A stretch of DNA of 64,000 nucleotides, from assembly GCA_029259945.1 (NCBI GenBank), contig JAJDEF010000017.1, forward strand, positions 1 to 64,000, read 5' to 3'. The stretch comes from Planctomycetota bacterium (lineage in GTDB: Bacteria; Planctomycetota; Planctomycetia; Pirellulales; Lacipirellulaceae). Below are positions 18,196-27,431 of this stretch, in pieces. Position 1 is the first letter of the stretch, and each line of letters starts with the position of its first letter. Both the position numbers and the translations under genes were made by a program. Below the pieces are notes generated by a model. It did not search any database, had not been told where the DNA came from, and worked only from the letters and a program-made list of their open reading frames with translations.

Positions 18196-20043
18196 ATGGC
18201 CACCTCGACCCCCTCGAAGCCCATCACCAATCTCGATGAGGCGACCGTCCGTTTTTGCGGCGACTCTGGCGATGGCATGCAGCTGGCTGGCACCCAGTTC
18301 ACCAATACCTCGGCTCTCCTGGGTAACGACGTCGCAACGTTTCCCGACTTTCCGGCCGAAATTCGGGCCCCTCGGGGCACCAAAGCAGGTGTCAGCGGTT
18401 TCCAAATTCATTTCTCTAGCAACGAAATCTTCACTCCCGGCGATACGGTTGATTCGCTCGTCGCGATGAACCCTGCCGCGCTTGTCACGAATCTTGCCGA
18501 TCTTCGCGATGGGGGTGTCCTGCTGGTCAATAAAGACGCCTTCGAAAAGAAGGGGCTCGCCCAAGCCGGTTACGAATCCGATCCCACCGAAGATGACAGC
18601 CTCGATAAATACAAGCTCCATGCAGTCCCGATGACCAAGCTGACGCGATTGGCTGTCGAAGGCATGGGACTCAGCCAAAAGGAAGCAGATCGTTGCCGTA
18701 ATTTCTTTGCAATGGGCCTCGTCTTTTGGCTCTACGATCGATCGCTTGACCCCACACTTCGCTTCATCGAGGCCAAGTTCGGCAAACGTCCCGAAGTGGC
18801 CCAGGCCAATACGGCTGCCCTCAAGGCGGGCTACCACTACGGCGAGACGGTTGAAGCAATCAACACGCAATATCACGTCCCAGCAGCAAAATTAGGGGCT
18901 GGTTCGTATCGAAACATCATCGGCAATACCGCACTCGCCTGGGGGCTACTAGCCGCTGCACAAAAGAGTAACAAGCGATTATTCCTCGGTGCTTACCCCA
19001 TCACCCCGGCCAGCGATATTCTTCACGAACTTGCTAAACACAAACACTTCAACGTCCTCACCTTCCAGGCAGAAGACGAAATTGCCGCCATGACTTCGAC
19101 CATCGGGGCTGCGTTCGCCGGGGTCATGGCTGTCACCGCAAGCAGCGGGCCAGGTATTGCACTGAAAGGCGAGGCGCTCGGCTTGGCCGTCATCACCGAA
19201 TTGCCGATGATCTGCATCAACGTCCAACGCGGTGGACCTTCGACCGGTTTGCCCACGAAGACCGAACAGTCGGACTTGTTCCAAGCGATGTACGGCCGCA
19301 ACGGCGAATGCCCTATGCCGATCATTGCCGCCCAAAGCCCCGGTGATTGTTTCGACATCGCCCTCGAAGCTTGGCGACTTGCGGTACGTTTTATGACTCC
19401 TGTCATGGTGCTGACCGACGGGTACATTGCTAATGGATCGGAACCATGGAAAATTCCGGAAATTAGCGACATCCCCAAAATCACCGTCGAACATCCTGGA
19501 CCATTAACTGGCGGCGAAGAATTCCAGCCTTATGCTCGCGATGAAAGACTTGCTCGTCCTTGGGCTGTGCCCGGCACCCCGGGACTCGAACACCGTCTGG
19601 GCGGCCTAGAAAAACAAGACATCGGCGGCGATGTCTGCTACGACCCCAATAATCACGAACATATGTGCGAACTTCGTGCTCAAAAGGTCGCCAACATTGC
19701 CGACGACATCCCAAAACAAGTGCTCGATGGCCCCGACAGTGGCGATCTACTCGTACTGAGCTGGGGCGGCACCTATGGCGCCTGCGCCACCGCTGTCCAC
19801 TTCGCTCAAGCTGCGAACAAAAAGGTGAGCCATTGCCACCTCCGCTACTTGAATCCGTTCCCGAAAAACTTGGGGGACATCTTCAAGCGATTCGATAAGG
19901 TTCTGATCCCTGAACTTAATCTCGGGCAGCTTGATTTGATGATCCGATCGCGATACCTACTCGACACCATTGGGTTAACCAAAATGCAAGGCAAGCCGTT
20001 TAGTGTCGCTGAAATATCCGAAAAAATTGATCAACTCGCCTAA
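18196..20043 (+). CDS. korA: 2-oxoacid:ferredoxin oxidoreductase, fused gamma-alpha subunit
   Basis: A 615-aa subunit for oxidative decarboxylation of a 2-oxoacid (probably 2-oxoglutarate) to acyl-CoA with ferredoxin reduction. The N-terminal gamma domain has [18 protein letters not shown] and [14 protein letters not shown]. The alpha (pyrimidine-binding) domain begins near residue 250, with [37 protein letters not shown] and [20 protein letters not shown]. The C-terminal transketolase-like domain ends [16 protein letters not shown]...[11 protein letters not shown]. The fusion and length are typical of KorA/OorA of planctomycetes and actinobacteria. ATG 18196 fits the family ([13 protein letters not shown]). 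It is followed by korB after 78 bases. Confidence 0.92.
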   Translation: MATSTPSKPITNLDEATVRFCGDSGDGMQLAGTQFTNTSALLGNDVATFPDFPAEIRAPRGTKAGVSGFQIHFSSNEIFTPGDTVDSLVAMNPAALVTNLADLRDGGVLLVNKDAFEKKGLAQAGYESDPTEDDSLDKYKLHAVPMTKLTRLAVEGMGLSQKEADRCRNFFAMGLVFWLYDRSLDPTLRFIEAKFGKRPEVAQANTAALKAGYHYGETVEAINTQYHVPAAKLGAGSYRNIIGNTALAWGLLAAAQKSNKRLFLGAYPITPASDILHELAKHKHFNVLTFQAEDEIAAMTSTIGAAFAGVMAVTASSGPGIALKGEALGLAVITELPMICINVQRGGPSTGLPTKTEQSDLFQAMYGRNGECPMPIIAAQSPGDCFDIALEAWRLAVRFMTPVMVLTDGYIANGSEPWKIPEISDIPKITVEHPGPLTGGEEFQPYARDERLARPWAVPGTPGLEHRLGGLEKQDIGGDVCYDPNNHEHMCELRAQKVANIADDIPKQVLDGPDSGDLLVLSWGGTYGACATAVHFAQAANKKVSHCHLRYLNPFPKNLGDIFKRFDKVLIPELNLGQLDLMIRSRYLLDTIGLTKMQGKPFSVAEISEKIDQLA

Positions 20044-20121
20044 AGTTGTTACCACATTCATTGACTCTGTAGTTATTCCTTCACTGCCTAGCATGCGTTT
20101 TTACAAGGTTTCGCAATCTCC

Positions 20122-21147
20122 ATGAGCATCGAAACACCACTTCCGGTACTAAAACCAGCTGATTTCGCCAGCGACCAAGACGTTCGTTGGTGCCCAGGCT
20201 GTGGCGACTATTCCATCTTGGCCCAGATGAAAAAAATGTTGCCTTCGCTGGGGATGCCCCGCGAAAATATCGTCTTCATTTCGGGCATCGGCTGCTCCAG
20301 CCGCTTTCCCTACTACATGAACACCTATGGAATGCATTCGATCCACGGCCGTGCTCCTGCTGTCGCGTCCGGCCTAAAAACGAGCCGCCCCGACCTGCAG
20401 GTTTGGGTGATTACCGGCGACGGCGATGGGCTCTCGATCGGCGGCAACCACCTGATGCACGCCATCCGCCGCAACATGGACCTCAACATTGTCCTGTTCA
20501 ATAACCGCATCTATGGATTAACCAAGGGCCAGTACTCACCCACTTCGCCCTTGGGCAAAAAAACTAAAAGCTCGCCCATGGGGGCGATCGATAACCCGCT
20601 TCACCCGCTGTCGGTCGCTATCGGCTGCGAAGCGACTTTTGTCGCTCGTAGCATCGACACCAACATTAAGCACCTCGGTGCCATGTTGAAACGTGCTGCC
20701 GACCACCAGGGCACGTCTTTCATCGAGGTCTACCAGAACTGCAACGTCTTTAATGACGGTGCCTGGAGCTATGCGAAAGATCGTGAGACCAAGTTCGAAA
20801 CCACACTTGAACTTGAACACGGTAAGCCGCTCATCTTTGGCAAAGATCGCAACATGGGCATCCGCCTCAACGGCATGAATCCCGAAGTCGTTGAACTTGG
20901 CAAAGGCATCACCGAAGACGACCTGCTATTCCACGATGAGCGTAGTCCTGAACCCAGCTTGGCCTACTTGCTTAGCCGGATGCGTTACGAAGATGGCTAC
21001 CCAGAGCCCATCGGCGTCTTCCGCTCGGTGGATGTGCCTCGCTACGATGAAATGGTCAACGAGCAAATCGAAATCGCTACCAAAGAAAAGGGCCGTGGCG
21101 ATTTAGAAGCTCTCTTTAACTCCGGCGAAACCTGGAAAGTCTCATGA
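20122..21147 (+). CDS. korB: 2-oxoacid:ferredoxin oxidoreductase, beta subunit
   Basis: A 341-aa thiamine-diphosphate-binding beta subunit that pairs with KorA. Cysteines in RWCPGCGDYSIL and SGIGCSSRFPYYM are the [4Fe-4S] ligands. The ThDP motif is VITGDGDGLSIGGNHLMHA with NNRIYGLTKGQYSPTSPLGK. Residues IGCEATFVARS and IEVYQNCNVFND follow the family pattern. Unlike some homologues, no separate ferredoxin-domain subunit is present. The end overlaps the next CBS gene by four bases (ATGA), so translation is coupled. In many planctomycetes this complex stands in for 2-oxoglutarate dehydrogenase. Confidence 0.92.
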   Translation: MSIETPLPVLKPADFASDQDVRWCPGCGDYSILAQMKKMLPSLGMPRENIVFISGIGCSSRFPYYMNTYGMHSIHGRAPAVASGLKTSRPDLQVWVITGDGDGLSIGGNHLMHAIRRNMDLNIVLFNNRIYGLTKGQYSPTSPLGKKTKSSPMGAIDNPLHPLSVAIGCEATFVARSIDTNIKHLGAMLKRAADHQGTSFIEVYQNCNVFNDGAWSYAKDRETKFETTLELEHGKPLIFGKDRNMGIRLNGMNPEVVELGKGITEDDLLFHDERSPEPSLAYLLSRMRYEDGYPEPIGVFRSVDVPRYDEMVNEQIEIATKEKGRGDLEALFNSGETWKVS

Positions 21148-21662
21148 TTACCTGTCCATTTTGCGAATCTGAAATTCTCGAAGGTGCTGACATCTGCGAC
21201 GACTGTCAGCAATCGCTCACCGACATGAGCATCCCCCAACCGGCGACCCCCGTCGAACGTGGCCTTCTCAAAGATCGCATTAAAACGCTTGAGCCAAAAG
21301 CTCCCTCGACCGTCTCTCCCGACACGCCTATCGGTACCGTGCTTGAGAAGATGATTACCGAATCCATTGGCTGTGTGATGATCGTTCATGAGGATGAACT
21401 GATCGGCATCTTTACCGAACGCGATGCACTCATGAAGCTCAACGCTGAGGTATCCCAGTTTGTCGAGCGACCAATCAGCTCGTGCATGACTCCTGATCCG
21501 ATCACACTCGAAGCAAAAAATCGCATCGCTTTCGCCCTCCATAAAATGCACGTGGGTGGCTACCGTCATATCCCGATTATGACCGAGGGAAAACTCACCG
21601 GCGTCGTTTCTATCCGCGACATCCTGGCCTATCTTACCGAGCGAATTGGCGTCCCGGTGTAA
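21144..21662 (+). CDS. Zinc-ribbon plus CBS-domain protein downstream of korB
   Basis: A 172-aa protein with an N-terminal zinc ribbon (CPFCESEILEGADICDDC, four cysteines in two CxxC pairs), then two CBS motifs: STVSPDTPIGTVLEKMITES through GIFTERDALMKL, and MTPDPITLEAKNRIAFALHK through GYRHIPIMTEGKLTGVVSIR. The ATG overlaps the korB stop by four bases, so it is likely made in step with KorB. The zinc ribbon suggests a protein-binding or redox role; an adenosine-nucleotide sensor for the oxidoreductase is the simplest inference. It is clearly different in build from the CBS gene upstream of korA. Confidence 0.85.
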   Translation: MITCPFCESEILEGADICDDCQQSLTDMSIPQPATPVERGLLKDRIKTLEPKAPSTVSPDTPIGTVLEKMITESIGCVMIVHEDELIGIFTERDALMKLNAEVSQFVERPISSCMTPDPITLEAKNRIAFALHKMHVGGYRHIPIMTEGKLTGVVSIRDILAYLTERIGVPV

Positions 21663-21820
21663 GCGATGTCCACTTAGCAATCACAAACATTGAACACGAC
21701 GAGCCCGTTCATTTCTCTGCAGGGGACGGTGACACCAAAATTAGATCTTAAAACCAGCAGTAGATCCTCACGTAACCCCCTCACGTGCCCGTAGTGGGCT
21801 TTCACTGCAAAGTCGCATAA

Positions 21821-21895
21821 CCCCCACAGAGGGCACAGAGAACACCGAGACAAGCTTATTTCCAGGCACTCTACTCTGTGTCCTCCGTGGTAAAT
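21821..21895. repeat. CACAGAGG-family palindromic repeat, copy 2
   Basis: Opens CCCACAGAGGGCACAGAGAA and closes CTCTGTGTCCTCCGTGGTAA, an imperfect palindrome of the same family as the copy at 2053. It lies between the CBS gene and the convergent PEP-CTERM gene; the gap from 21663 to 22084 otherwise holds only the terminator listed separately. A partial match to the TA-flanked element may be present near 21735-21765 but is weak. Confidence 0.7.
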
Positions 21896-22015
21896 CTTTT
21901 CTTTCTGCCTTCGATTGATCGTACCGACTTTGCAGTTTACCTATCTTCGAACTTTCGTCTACGAAACTCCAGGCCCCATTGGGCGTGCGTCTAAAGTTTT
22001 CTTGCAAGGCGCATA

Positions 22016-22054
22016 GAAAAAGCGTGGGCCAGCTCTTTCAAGCCAGCCCACGCT
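22016..22054 (-). terminator. Rho-independent terminator of PEP-CTERM gene
   Basis: On the minus strand, AGCGTGGGC and GCCCACGCT form a strong stem, with CTGGCTTGAAAGAGCTG as loop region, followed by TTTTC. It lies about 30 bases after the stop codon of the gene starting at 23059. Confidence 0.8.
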
Positions 22055-22084
22055 GTAATCGTCAAAAGTATAGAGCAACTAGCT

Positions 22085-23059
22085 CTAGCCATTGCGACGA
22101 CGGCGAGCCATCAAACCGCAAAGGCTCAGGACAGCCAACCCAATCGTGGTTGGTTCTGGAACCGACGCAGCGACTGCTGCCCCTGTAGTCCCATAATCGG
22201 CCTGCCAGATGGTCAGGTCAGCGGCATTCACAACTCCATCGCCGTTGGCATCGCCATCAGCATTCGTCGTGCCCGAACCGACACCACGCTGCCAGATCAA
22301 GAAGTCGGCTCCATCAACGACCGTGTCGTTGTTGAAGTCAGCATCATTCACAACGGCTGGCAAAATGCCAGTAATATCGTCAAACTCAAAGCGACCAATA
22401 CCGCTGCTTGTATCCAAAGTTTTCACAAGCGGAAACGGATCGTACACGCCCGAAAGAATGCGTGTCTTGATCTGTGCGGTAGAAAAATCAAGGTCACCCA
22501 GAACGACGCCAGAATTGAGAATCAAATCCGTCCACAATACCGTAATCGTTTGAAAAGTCTCGGTCAGTGGAATCCCCGGTGCAAAGGCATCGCTGCAGGG
22601 ATTCGTTGCGATGTTGCATGTGTCGTTGGGATCATAGTGGAGACCAAGCTCTACATCTGAAGTGCCGGTGAACAACTCGTTTCCAGCGCCGCCCAGTCCA
22701 TCTGTATCACGAATAAAACGTGCACGCATGGTGTAACCAATAAAACCCGACAGATCGATCGTCACCGAAGGTGCTGGTGACGAGAAAGGCCCAATGTCTA
22801 GAAGGCCCCATTTATCAGGCTGCTGCAACGGAGTACCAAAAAGTGGGTTCTCTGTGAAGTTCCCCGTGTGTTCCATGCAGGAGTTTCCAACGGTGCCACA
22901 GTCAGCAAGTATACTGCCGCTCGTCGTAATCACACCAAAATTACCAAAATTGTCGACCGCAGGCGGCTCGAAGTCGAACAGCACGGTTTGGCCCTGAACC
23001 AGCGCGCCAGTGGTGGCGACAAGCAGCAGTGCAATCATAGTTCTAAAAAACGAAGTCAT
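22085..23059 (-). CDS. PEP-CTERM protein with dockerin-like calcium segment
   Basis: A 324-aa secreted protein. The signal peptide is MTSFFRTMIALLLVATTGAL through VQG. A beta-sandwich-like body (residues ~25-230) has a Cys-rich part (ADCGTVGNSC, DTCNIATNPC) of unknown ligand. Near residue 245 follow DADFNNDTVVDGADFLIWQR and DGDANGDGVVNAADLTIWQA, a pair of Ca-binding DxNxDxxxD loops of dockerin type I. The tail VPEPTTIGLAVLSLCGLMA then RRRRNG is a PEP-CTERM signal. GGAGGAG lies seven bases before the ATG. The function is unknown; the calcium loops and exosortase tail suggest a surface-anchored structural or binding protein. Confidence 0.9.
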   Translation of the reverse strand: MTSFFRTMIALLLVATTGALVQGQTVLFDFEPPAVDNFGNFGVITTSGSILADCGTVGNSCMEHTGNFTENPLFGTPLQQPDKWGLLDIGPFSSPAPSVTIDLSGFIGYTMRARFIRDTDGLGGAGNELFTGTSDVELGLHYDPNDTCNIATNPCSDAFAPGIPLTETFQTITVLWTDLILNSGVVLGDLDFSTAQIKTRILSGVYDPFPLVKTLDTSSGIGRFEFDDITGILPAVVNDADFNNDTVVDGADFLIWQRGVGSGTTNADGDANGDGVVNAADLTIWQADYGTTGAAVAASVPEPTTIGLAVLSLCGLMARRRRNG

Positions 23060-23703
23060 TGGGCTCCTCCTAAATTATTGATACTTGTTGGACGTCAGAT
23101 TGGATTAGAAAAATGTACCCGAGTAAAATTCGAGTGCCGTGCCTCTCGGCCCACACACTCAGCGGACAAGAAACTCCCCTCCTGCGAGCAAATCTGGACA
23201 AAATGAAAAGGATTGTCGCTTGGAAGTAGGACTAAAATGCCACGTCAGAAGGCCGCATATACTGCCCCAAGCCACTTAAGCATTTTAATTAGGTAAGTTA
23301 AATAACACAAGTTGTTTGCACACCTTTTCCAAATTATTTCGCCGATACGCGTCGAACTGAAGAAATGAGGGCTTTTCCCCGCAATTCATCGATGCGGATG
23401 CACCTTTGTCGACGCTGATCCTAGACGAGGTTCTTCCGGCAATTTTATGCTCAACAAAATGAAAGTAGAAGCAAATCCCCTGATACGAGGAGATAGAACT
23501 TGGTTAAACGTTTATACTTTTTCTCTCGGCGAAGGACTACGAAGTAGGAGGAGCTTCAACCCCTTCCGGAGTTTTTTTGCACTGCCTGCCCGCAAAAAAT
23601 ATCCATCACGAGACGCACGCGCAACGATTCACGGGCGACAAAAACGCCAACCCCAAGATCAAGGTTAGACAGAGCACTCGTTGTAGCACTGAAAACTCTA
23701 AGG
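23060..23703. other. Gene-poor spacer between PEP-CTERM and phosphodiesterase genes
   Basis: About 640 bases, upstream of the PEP-CTERM gene and downstream of the phosphodiesterase gene. An AT-rich part at 23275-23345 may hold the PEP-CTERM promoter. A weak GAAGG/CCTTC stem with a following T-run lies near 23535-23580. Small frames here show no family features and are rejected. The motif GGACAAAATG occurs near 23200, like those clustered at 42.1-42.35 kb. Confidence 0.4.
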
Positions 23704-25677
23704 TTACGACTGAGTCATTTCTGCAAATTGGGCATGGCGATTTGCCCGAGCCGGGTCGCTGCATCGATACAGTGAAGCCAGTTGCTCGTGCGTATCAATC
23801 GGGTTGTGCCCCATCGAGAGGCTAGCTTCAAATGCGGCGATGGCGTCTTCATCCCGTTCGAGTCCCCGCAAAGCCACACCCAAGTGAAAATGTGCTTCCG
23901 GAAAATGATGCTGTAAACTTACCGCATCAAGCGCGCTTTCCGCGGCTTCTTGAAATTGGCCATGTTCGTTAAAAATTTGCGCCAAACCATCCATTGCTAT
24001 CGGGTTTTCCCCATAGCTTGAAATCGACTGTTCAAATACCAACTTTGCATGGTCCCATTGTTCAAGATCGATCAAAAAACGGCCCATTTGATTAGCCACC
24101 GAGATATCGGCAAAGCCCGATTTGAGTATCGTCTTGATCAGCTGGAAAGCACCTTCCTTGTCCCCTCGTGAGTACGCAATGCGTGCGAGCATGGATTGGA
24201 CCTCCAAAGACGCAATCGTCTCGGGAGACAGGCCAAGGATCGTTTCTTCGCATTCATCTAGCATATTCAAGCTGCGATACACCGTGGCCAGCCGGAATTT
24301 GTAGTAAGGTACATCTGGATGTTCTGCAGCCAACTCTTGCCACAACGGAATCGACTTCACCGCGCGACGGCTTGCAGTCAAAGCATGTGCCAGATTGGTG
24401 CGCTGGTCGAGCAAACATTTCTCGACAGCCTGCTCTGCATCCTCGCTGGGAGCTTCGATATAACCCAAATCGACGAGGTGCTTAATCGCTTCAGCCGATT
24501 CCGTGGAATCTTCTTGGAGGTCTGCGGGATGCATCCCCGCGTCGCCATCAACCTCTTCCCAACTCGGAATTCTCTCGACAGGTTCCGCTCCTTCAAAAAT
24601 CTCCATCCAGGGTCGGCCATCCATGTCTTCGCCCACAGGAAGACCAAGCAGTGCGAGAATCGTCGGAGTGATGTCTAAGAGCGTGGCGCCATAAAGTGTT
24701 TCCCCCTGTTTTATCCCTGGCCCCGCCAAACACGCGATACCGTGCTGCCGATGCCATCCCACGGGATTGTCCATCCCGTCAGTTCCAGGTCGAAGTTCGT
24801 CGTTTTTGAATCCGTGGTCGCTAACGAGAATAACCGTGGTATCAGGGCCGGCCAATTGAAGCTGCGCTCCGAGCATCATGTCATGAAAACGATAACAGTT
24901 TTCCATCACCTCGCCGTAGATGGCTGCATCTTGCTCCGAAATACCTTCTAGCCTCGGAGGATGGTAGGGCATAAAAGTATGGCCAAACTCATCAATGCCG
25001 ATGAAGTACAAGGCGGTAAGATCCCAATCCTTATTATTCAGCAATTGGCAGCCAGCCGCCTGAACTGTCGAAGTTCGAGCGATCAAGCTAGCAAGCTTCT
25101 TGAGTCGGTCGTCGTCCTTTTGATCGATCTCGGCGGCTTTGGGGATAAATGGCAACAGAGCTTCTGACTCGACTTCTCCTGGGCCGAGGATCAGTGGACT
25201 CAAACTTTTCGCCAAACTATCTGGGTAAAACGTGCCGGGCGGGCAATCGTGAATCTTTTCTTGAGCAGCCGTTTGGCCCACATAACGGTCAGACACAATC
25301 GAACCGTTGATCGGCTCGGCTGGGTGGCTAGCAAACCACGAAACGACCTGAGAGGTCATTCCAGACTGGGTGAGAATATTCCACAACGCCTTGCATTTTC
25401 GCGTTGTGCTGGTGACCGGTCTTACGCCCGAACGATCAGGCTGGGGCTCTAGAAAACCGTAGATGCCATGCTTGTCCGCGCGCTTACCTGAGGCAATCGA
25501 ATTCCACAGCATAGGTGAAAGAATTGGCTGAATCGTGGCCAGATTACCCGAAACGCCTCGTTCTAGCAGGCTCTTGAGCACCGGCATTTTGCCTTGCTCC
25601 ACCAGCGGGCGGATCATTTGCCAGTCGGCTCCGTCCCAACCAATCAACAACACCTTCTTAGCCAACCGCTTGCTCAT
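23704..25677 (-). CDS. Alkaline-phosphatase-superfamily phosphodiesterase with TPR tail
   Basis: A 657-aa protein with two halves. Residues 1-~380 form a type I phosphodiesterase/nucleotide pyrophosphatase domain: metal site LIGWDGADWQMIRPL, a candidate nucleophile in PILSPMLWNSIASG, then FIGIDEFGHTF, TTVILVSDHGFKND and GWHRQHGIACLAGPGI. Residues ~430-650 are tetratricopeptide repeats (AESALDAVSLQHHFPEAHFH, LGVALRGLERDEDAIAAFEA). No signal peptide is evident, so it appears cytoplasmic. The start at 25677 follows AAGGA. The substrate is unknown; the TPR part suggests it works with a partner protein or target. An upstream in-frame start is less likely. Confidence 0.85.
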   Translation of the reverse strand: MSKRLAKKVLLIGWDGADWQMIRPLVEQGKMPVLKSLLERGVSGNLATIQPILSPMLWNSIASGKRADKHGIYGFLEPQPDRSGVRPVTSTTRKCKALWNILTQSGMTSQVVSWFASHPAEPINGSIVSDRYVGQTAAQEKIHDCPPGTFYPDSLAKSLSPLILGPGEVESEALLPFIPKAAEIDQKDDDRLKKLASLIARTSTVQAAGCQLLNNKDWDLTALYFIGIDEFGHTFMPYHPPRLEGISEQDAAIYGEVMENCYRFHDMMLGAQLQLAGPDTTVILVSDHGFKNDELRPGTDGMDNPVGWHRQHGIACLAGPGIKQGETLYGATLLDITPTILALLGLPVGEDMDGRPWMEIFEGAEPVERIPSWEEVDGDAGMHPADLQEDSTESAEAIKHLVDLGYIEAPSEDAEQAVEKCLLDQRTNLAHALTASRRAVKSIPLWQELAAEHPDVPYYKFRLATVYRSLNMLDECEETILGLSPETIASLEVQSMLARIAYSRGDKEGAFQLIKTILKSGFADISVANQMGRFLIDLEQWDHAKLVFEQSISSYGENPIAMDGLAQIFNEHGQFQEAAESALDAVSLQHHFPEAHFHLGVALRGLERDEDAIAAFEASLSMGHNPIDTHEQLASLYRCSDPARANRHAQFAEMTQS

Positions 25678-25959
25678 GCATCCGTCCTTCAAATTAAACT
25701 ACCACCGGCCAGAAGCCAGTAGGTTTGGAAATTTCGAGAGCTTCGAACTCAGGCCCTTCGCACACTAGACGGCACTTTTGAAAGTAGCCGACGGGCGCTA
25801 GCCCCGGTTTTCTATCAAATCATTCAGCGGGAACCAAGGCCAGTGCCCACCGGCTGATTGGGTCGAGAAAACACGGTATCTGCACACCAAAGTGATGATA
25901 GAAAGAGAACCAATAAGATCCGCCCGAAGGCGAGGGCTTTAGACCCATCGTTCTGACTA
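25678..25959. other. Spacer with degenerate repeat
   Basis: Contains GGGCGCTAGCCCCGGTTTTC near 25792-25812, which looks like a worn copy of the 28-bp repeat at 15389. No gene or promoter is evident. The gap continues to the terminator of the next gene. Confidence 0.4.
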
Positions 25960-26001
25960 TAAAATAAATAAGGGGAAGCACACCCGAGGCATGCTCCCCC
26001 C
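25960..26001 (-). terminator. Terminator of second PEP-CTERM gene
   Basis: On the minus strand a stem of GGGGgAGCA and TGCTtCCCC with a TGCCTCGGGTG loop is followed by TTATTTATTTTATAG. It lies about 40 bases past the stop codon of the gene starting at 26850. Confidence 0.65.
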
Positions 26002-26040
26002 TATCTTAATCACTTCAAAACCGGTTATCAACCGTTCTGA

Positions 26041-26850
26041 CTACGACTTACGACGACGTCGAGCCAAAGCCAGTCCACCACCACCGGCGGCCAACAGGGC
26101 CAGCGAGGTAGGTTCTGGAACGATATCAAAAGAACCAGCAGCAAGGCCAGTATTTGGCGTCATCTCAAAGGCGTAGGAGAACAACGTTGCGGTTCCCAAA
26201 TCGCCCGTGCCGTCTACATCGGGAGTCACGTCAATGCGTGCCCAACCGTAACGGACGTCGGAAGTGCCGTCAAAGTCCCACTCGAGACCTACGTACCTGC
26301 CAGTGCGAACGTTGTTGTACGCCGGTGGCGGATAAGCACCGAAACGCATTCCAACACCATACCAAGTCGAAGGAACCAACACCGAACCAACGCCACCGAT
26401 TGCCGTACCGGAAGGAATCGATTCAACATAGTAACCAGGCTTGGGATCAGCGGGCTTGGCGCCGGCGGGAGTACCCCATGCCGATAGCACATTGCTACCT
26501 GGAGTCACTGTGCCAATGCAGCAGAACGAGTTAGGGAACGGATCGCCCGCAGTGGGTTCTTCAAAATTCCTGCCCATCCGAATTTGGAAGCTGTTGGCAG
26601 GTGCGGCAATCTGGAACTCTGGAACCGCGTCGCCATCAGGATTGATGTCGATGAAGAGGTTCGCTGGCTGACCGACCGAGTTGCTGATCGAAACATCAAC
26701 AACGTCGAAAAGCTGGATAGCACCTTGAGCTGCCGAGGTGCAAGCGAAAGCACCGAGGCCAGCTGCTGTGGAATAGAACTTCAATTTTCGTAGAAACTTC
26801 TGATTGCGCTCTTCCGAGCTGTGATTAGAATCTTTTCTGAGTTGACTCAT
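26041..26850 (-). CDS. PEP-CTERM protein of unknown function
   Basis: A 269-aa exported protein. It has a long, charged N-terminus before the hydrophobic stretch KLKFYSTAAGLGAFACTSAA, so the signal peptide is of extended form. The body is a beta-rich domain with no motif I recognise; the segment RYGWARIDVTPDVDGTGDLG resembles a common planctomycete PEP-CTERM family in which the text before the tail reads 'WARI.V..'. The tail VPEPTSLALLAAGGGGLALA then RRRRKS is the exosortase signal. GGGAGA lies about 11 bases upstream of the start. Its promoter probably lies in the 26851-27050 stretch. Confidence 0.85.
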   Translation of the reverse strand: MSQLRKDSNHSSEERNQKFLRKLKFYSTAAGLGAFACTSAAQGAIQLFDVVDVSISNSVGQPANLFIDINPDGDAVPEFQIAAPANSFQIRMGRNFEEPTAGDPFPNSFCCIGTVTPGSNVLSAWGTPAGAKPADPKPGYYVESIPSGTAIGGVGSVLVPSTWYGVGMRFGAYPPPAYNNVRTGRYVGLEWDFDGTSDVRYGWARIDVTPDVDGTGDLGTATLFSYAFEMTPNTGLAAGSFDIVPEPTSLALLAAGGGGLALARRRRKS

Positions 26851-27431
26851 TAGACGTCGTCTCCCATTAAATTAAGAAAATTTCCGAAAAGCTCCCCAAA
26901 ACTGGGCAGGATGGCCTAGTTTCGGACGTACCGTCAATTCCTAGCCCGCACTCCAATGCGAAACACCCAAACCCACTACCCCTCATCACAAGAGACAGAC
27001 TAAGCAGAGCAATTGACATTAACAGGCTATAGTGCGTATCTTAATAAAGGAAATTAAGGTACGCAAGCTTTTTGTCCATGTTTTCCAGAAATACTTTTGT
27101 CTATTCCCGTATTTCGCTTTTTTACGAGCAAAGTCGCTGGAATTTTTTTGTTCGCTGCCAAACGGGATGCCCGAGAAACTTCGTTGGCCTAGCCAAGCTC
27201 GGGTTCACCGCATTAGCCGTTTTGGCGCTAGCCACGGTTTTTTCCGGGCAACCGTGGCTAGCGCCAAAACGGCTAATCCGAAAGTCTGACACAAAATAGT
27301 TCGACAAGAAAGTAAAGTTTACTTACAATCAATTAGTGCCACTGCGCTCGGCCGGCGATACAAAACGGGGCAGCCATAGCCAACACCTACTTTCACCTAC
27401 TTTCTTTCATTTTCGGAAAGAGGCTTAGAGA
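26851..27431. other. Divergent spacer with promoters and large hairpin
   Basis: A 580-base gap between two divergent PEP-CTERM genes. It holds the perfect hairpin listed at 27212-27277. Possible rightward promoters are TTGACA (27013-27018) with TATCTT (27037-27042, spacer 18), and TTCGAC (27300-27305) with TACAAT (27324-27329, spacer 18); the second is the better candidate for the gene at 27432, as it lies past the hairpin. No open frame is credible. Confidence 0.4.
27212..27277. repeat. Perfect 28-bp inverted repeat hairpin (repeat copies 2 and 3)
   Basis: Arm 1 (27212-27239) and arm 2 (27250-27277) are exact reverse complements over 28 bases, with a 10-base loop. Arm 1 equals the single copy at 15389-15416; arm 2 equals the one at 41316-41343. 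It lies in the divergent spacer upstream of the GH16-like gene. Confidence 0.9.

Noticed and set aside
23447-23668. 73-codon frame between the PEP-CTERM and phosphodiesterase genes
   Set aside because: No ribosome-binding site and a basic, low-order translation; treated as chance.
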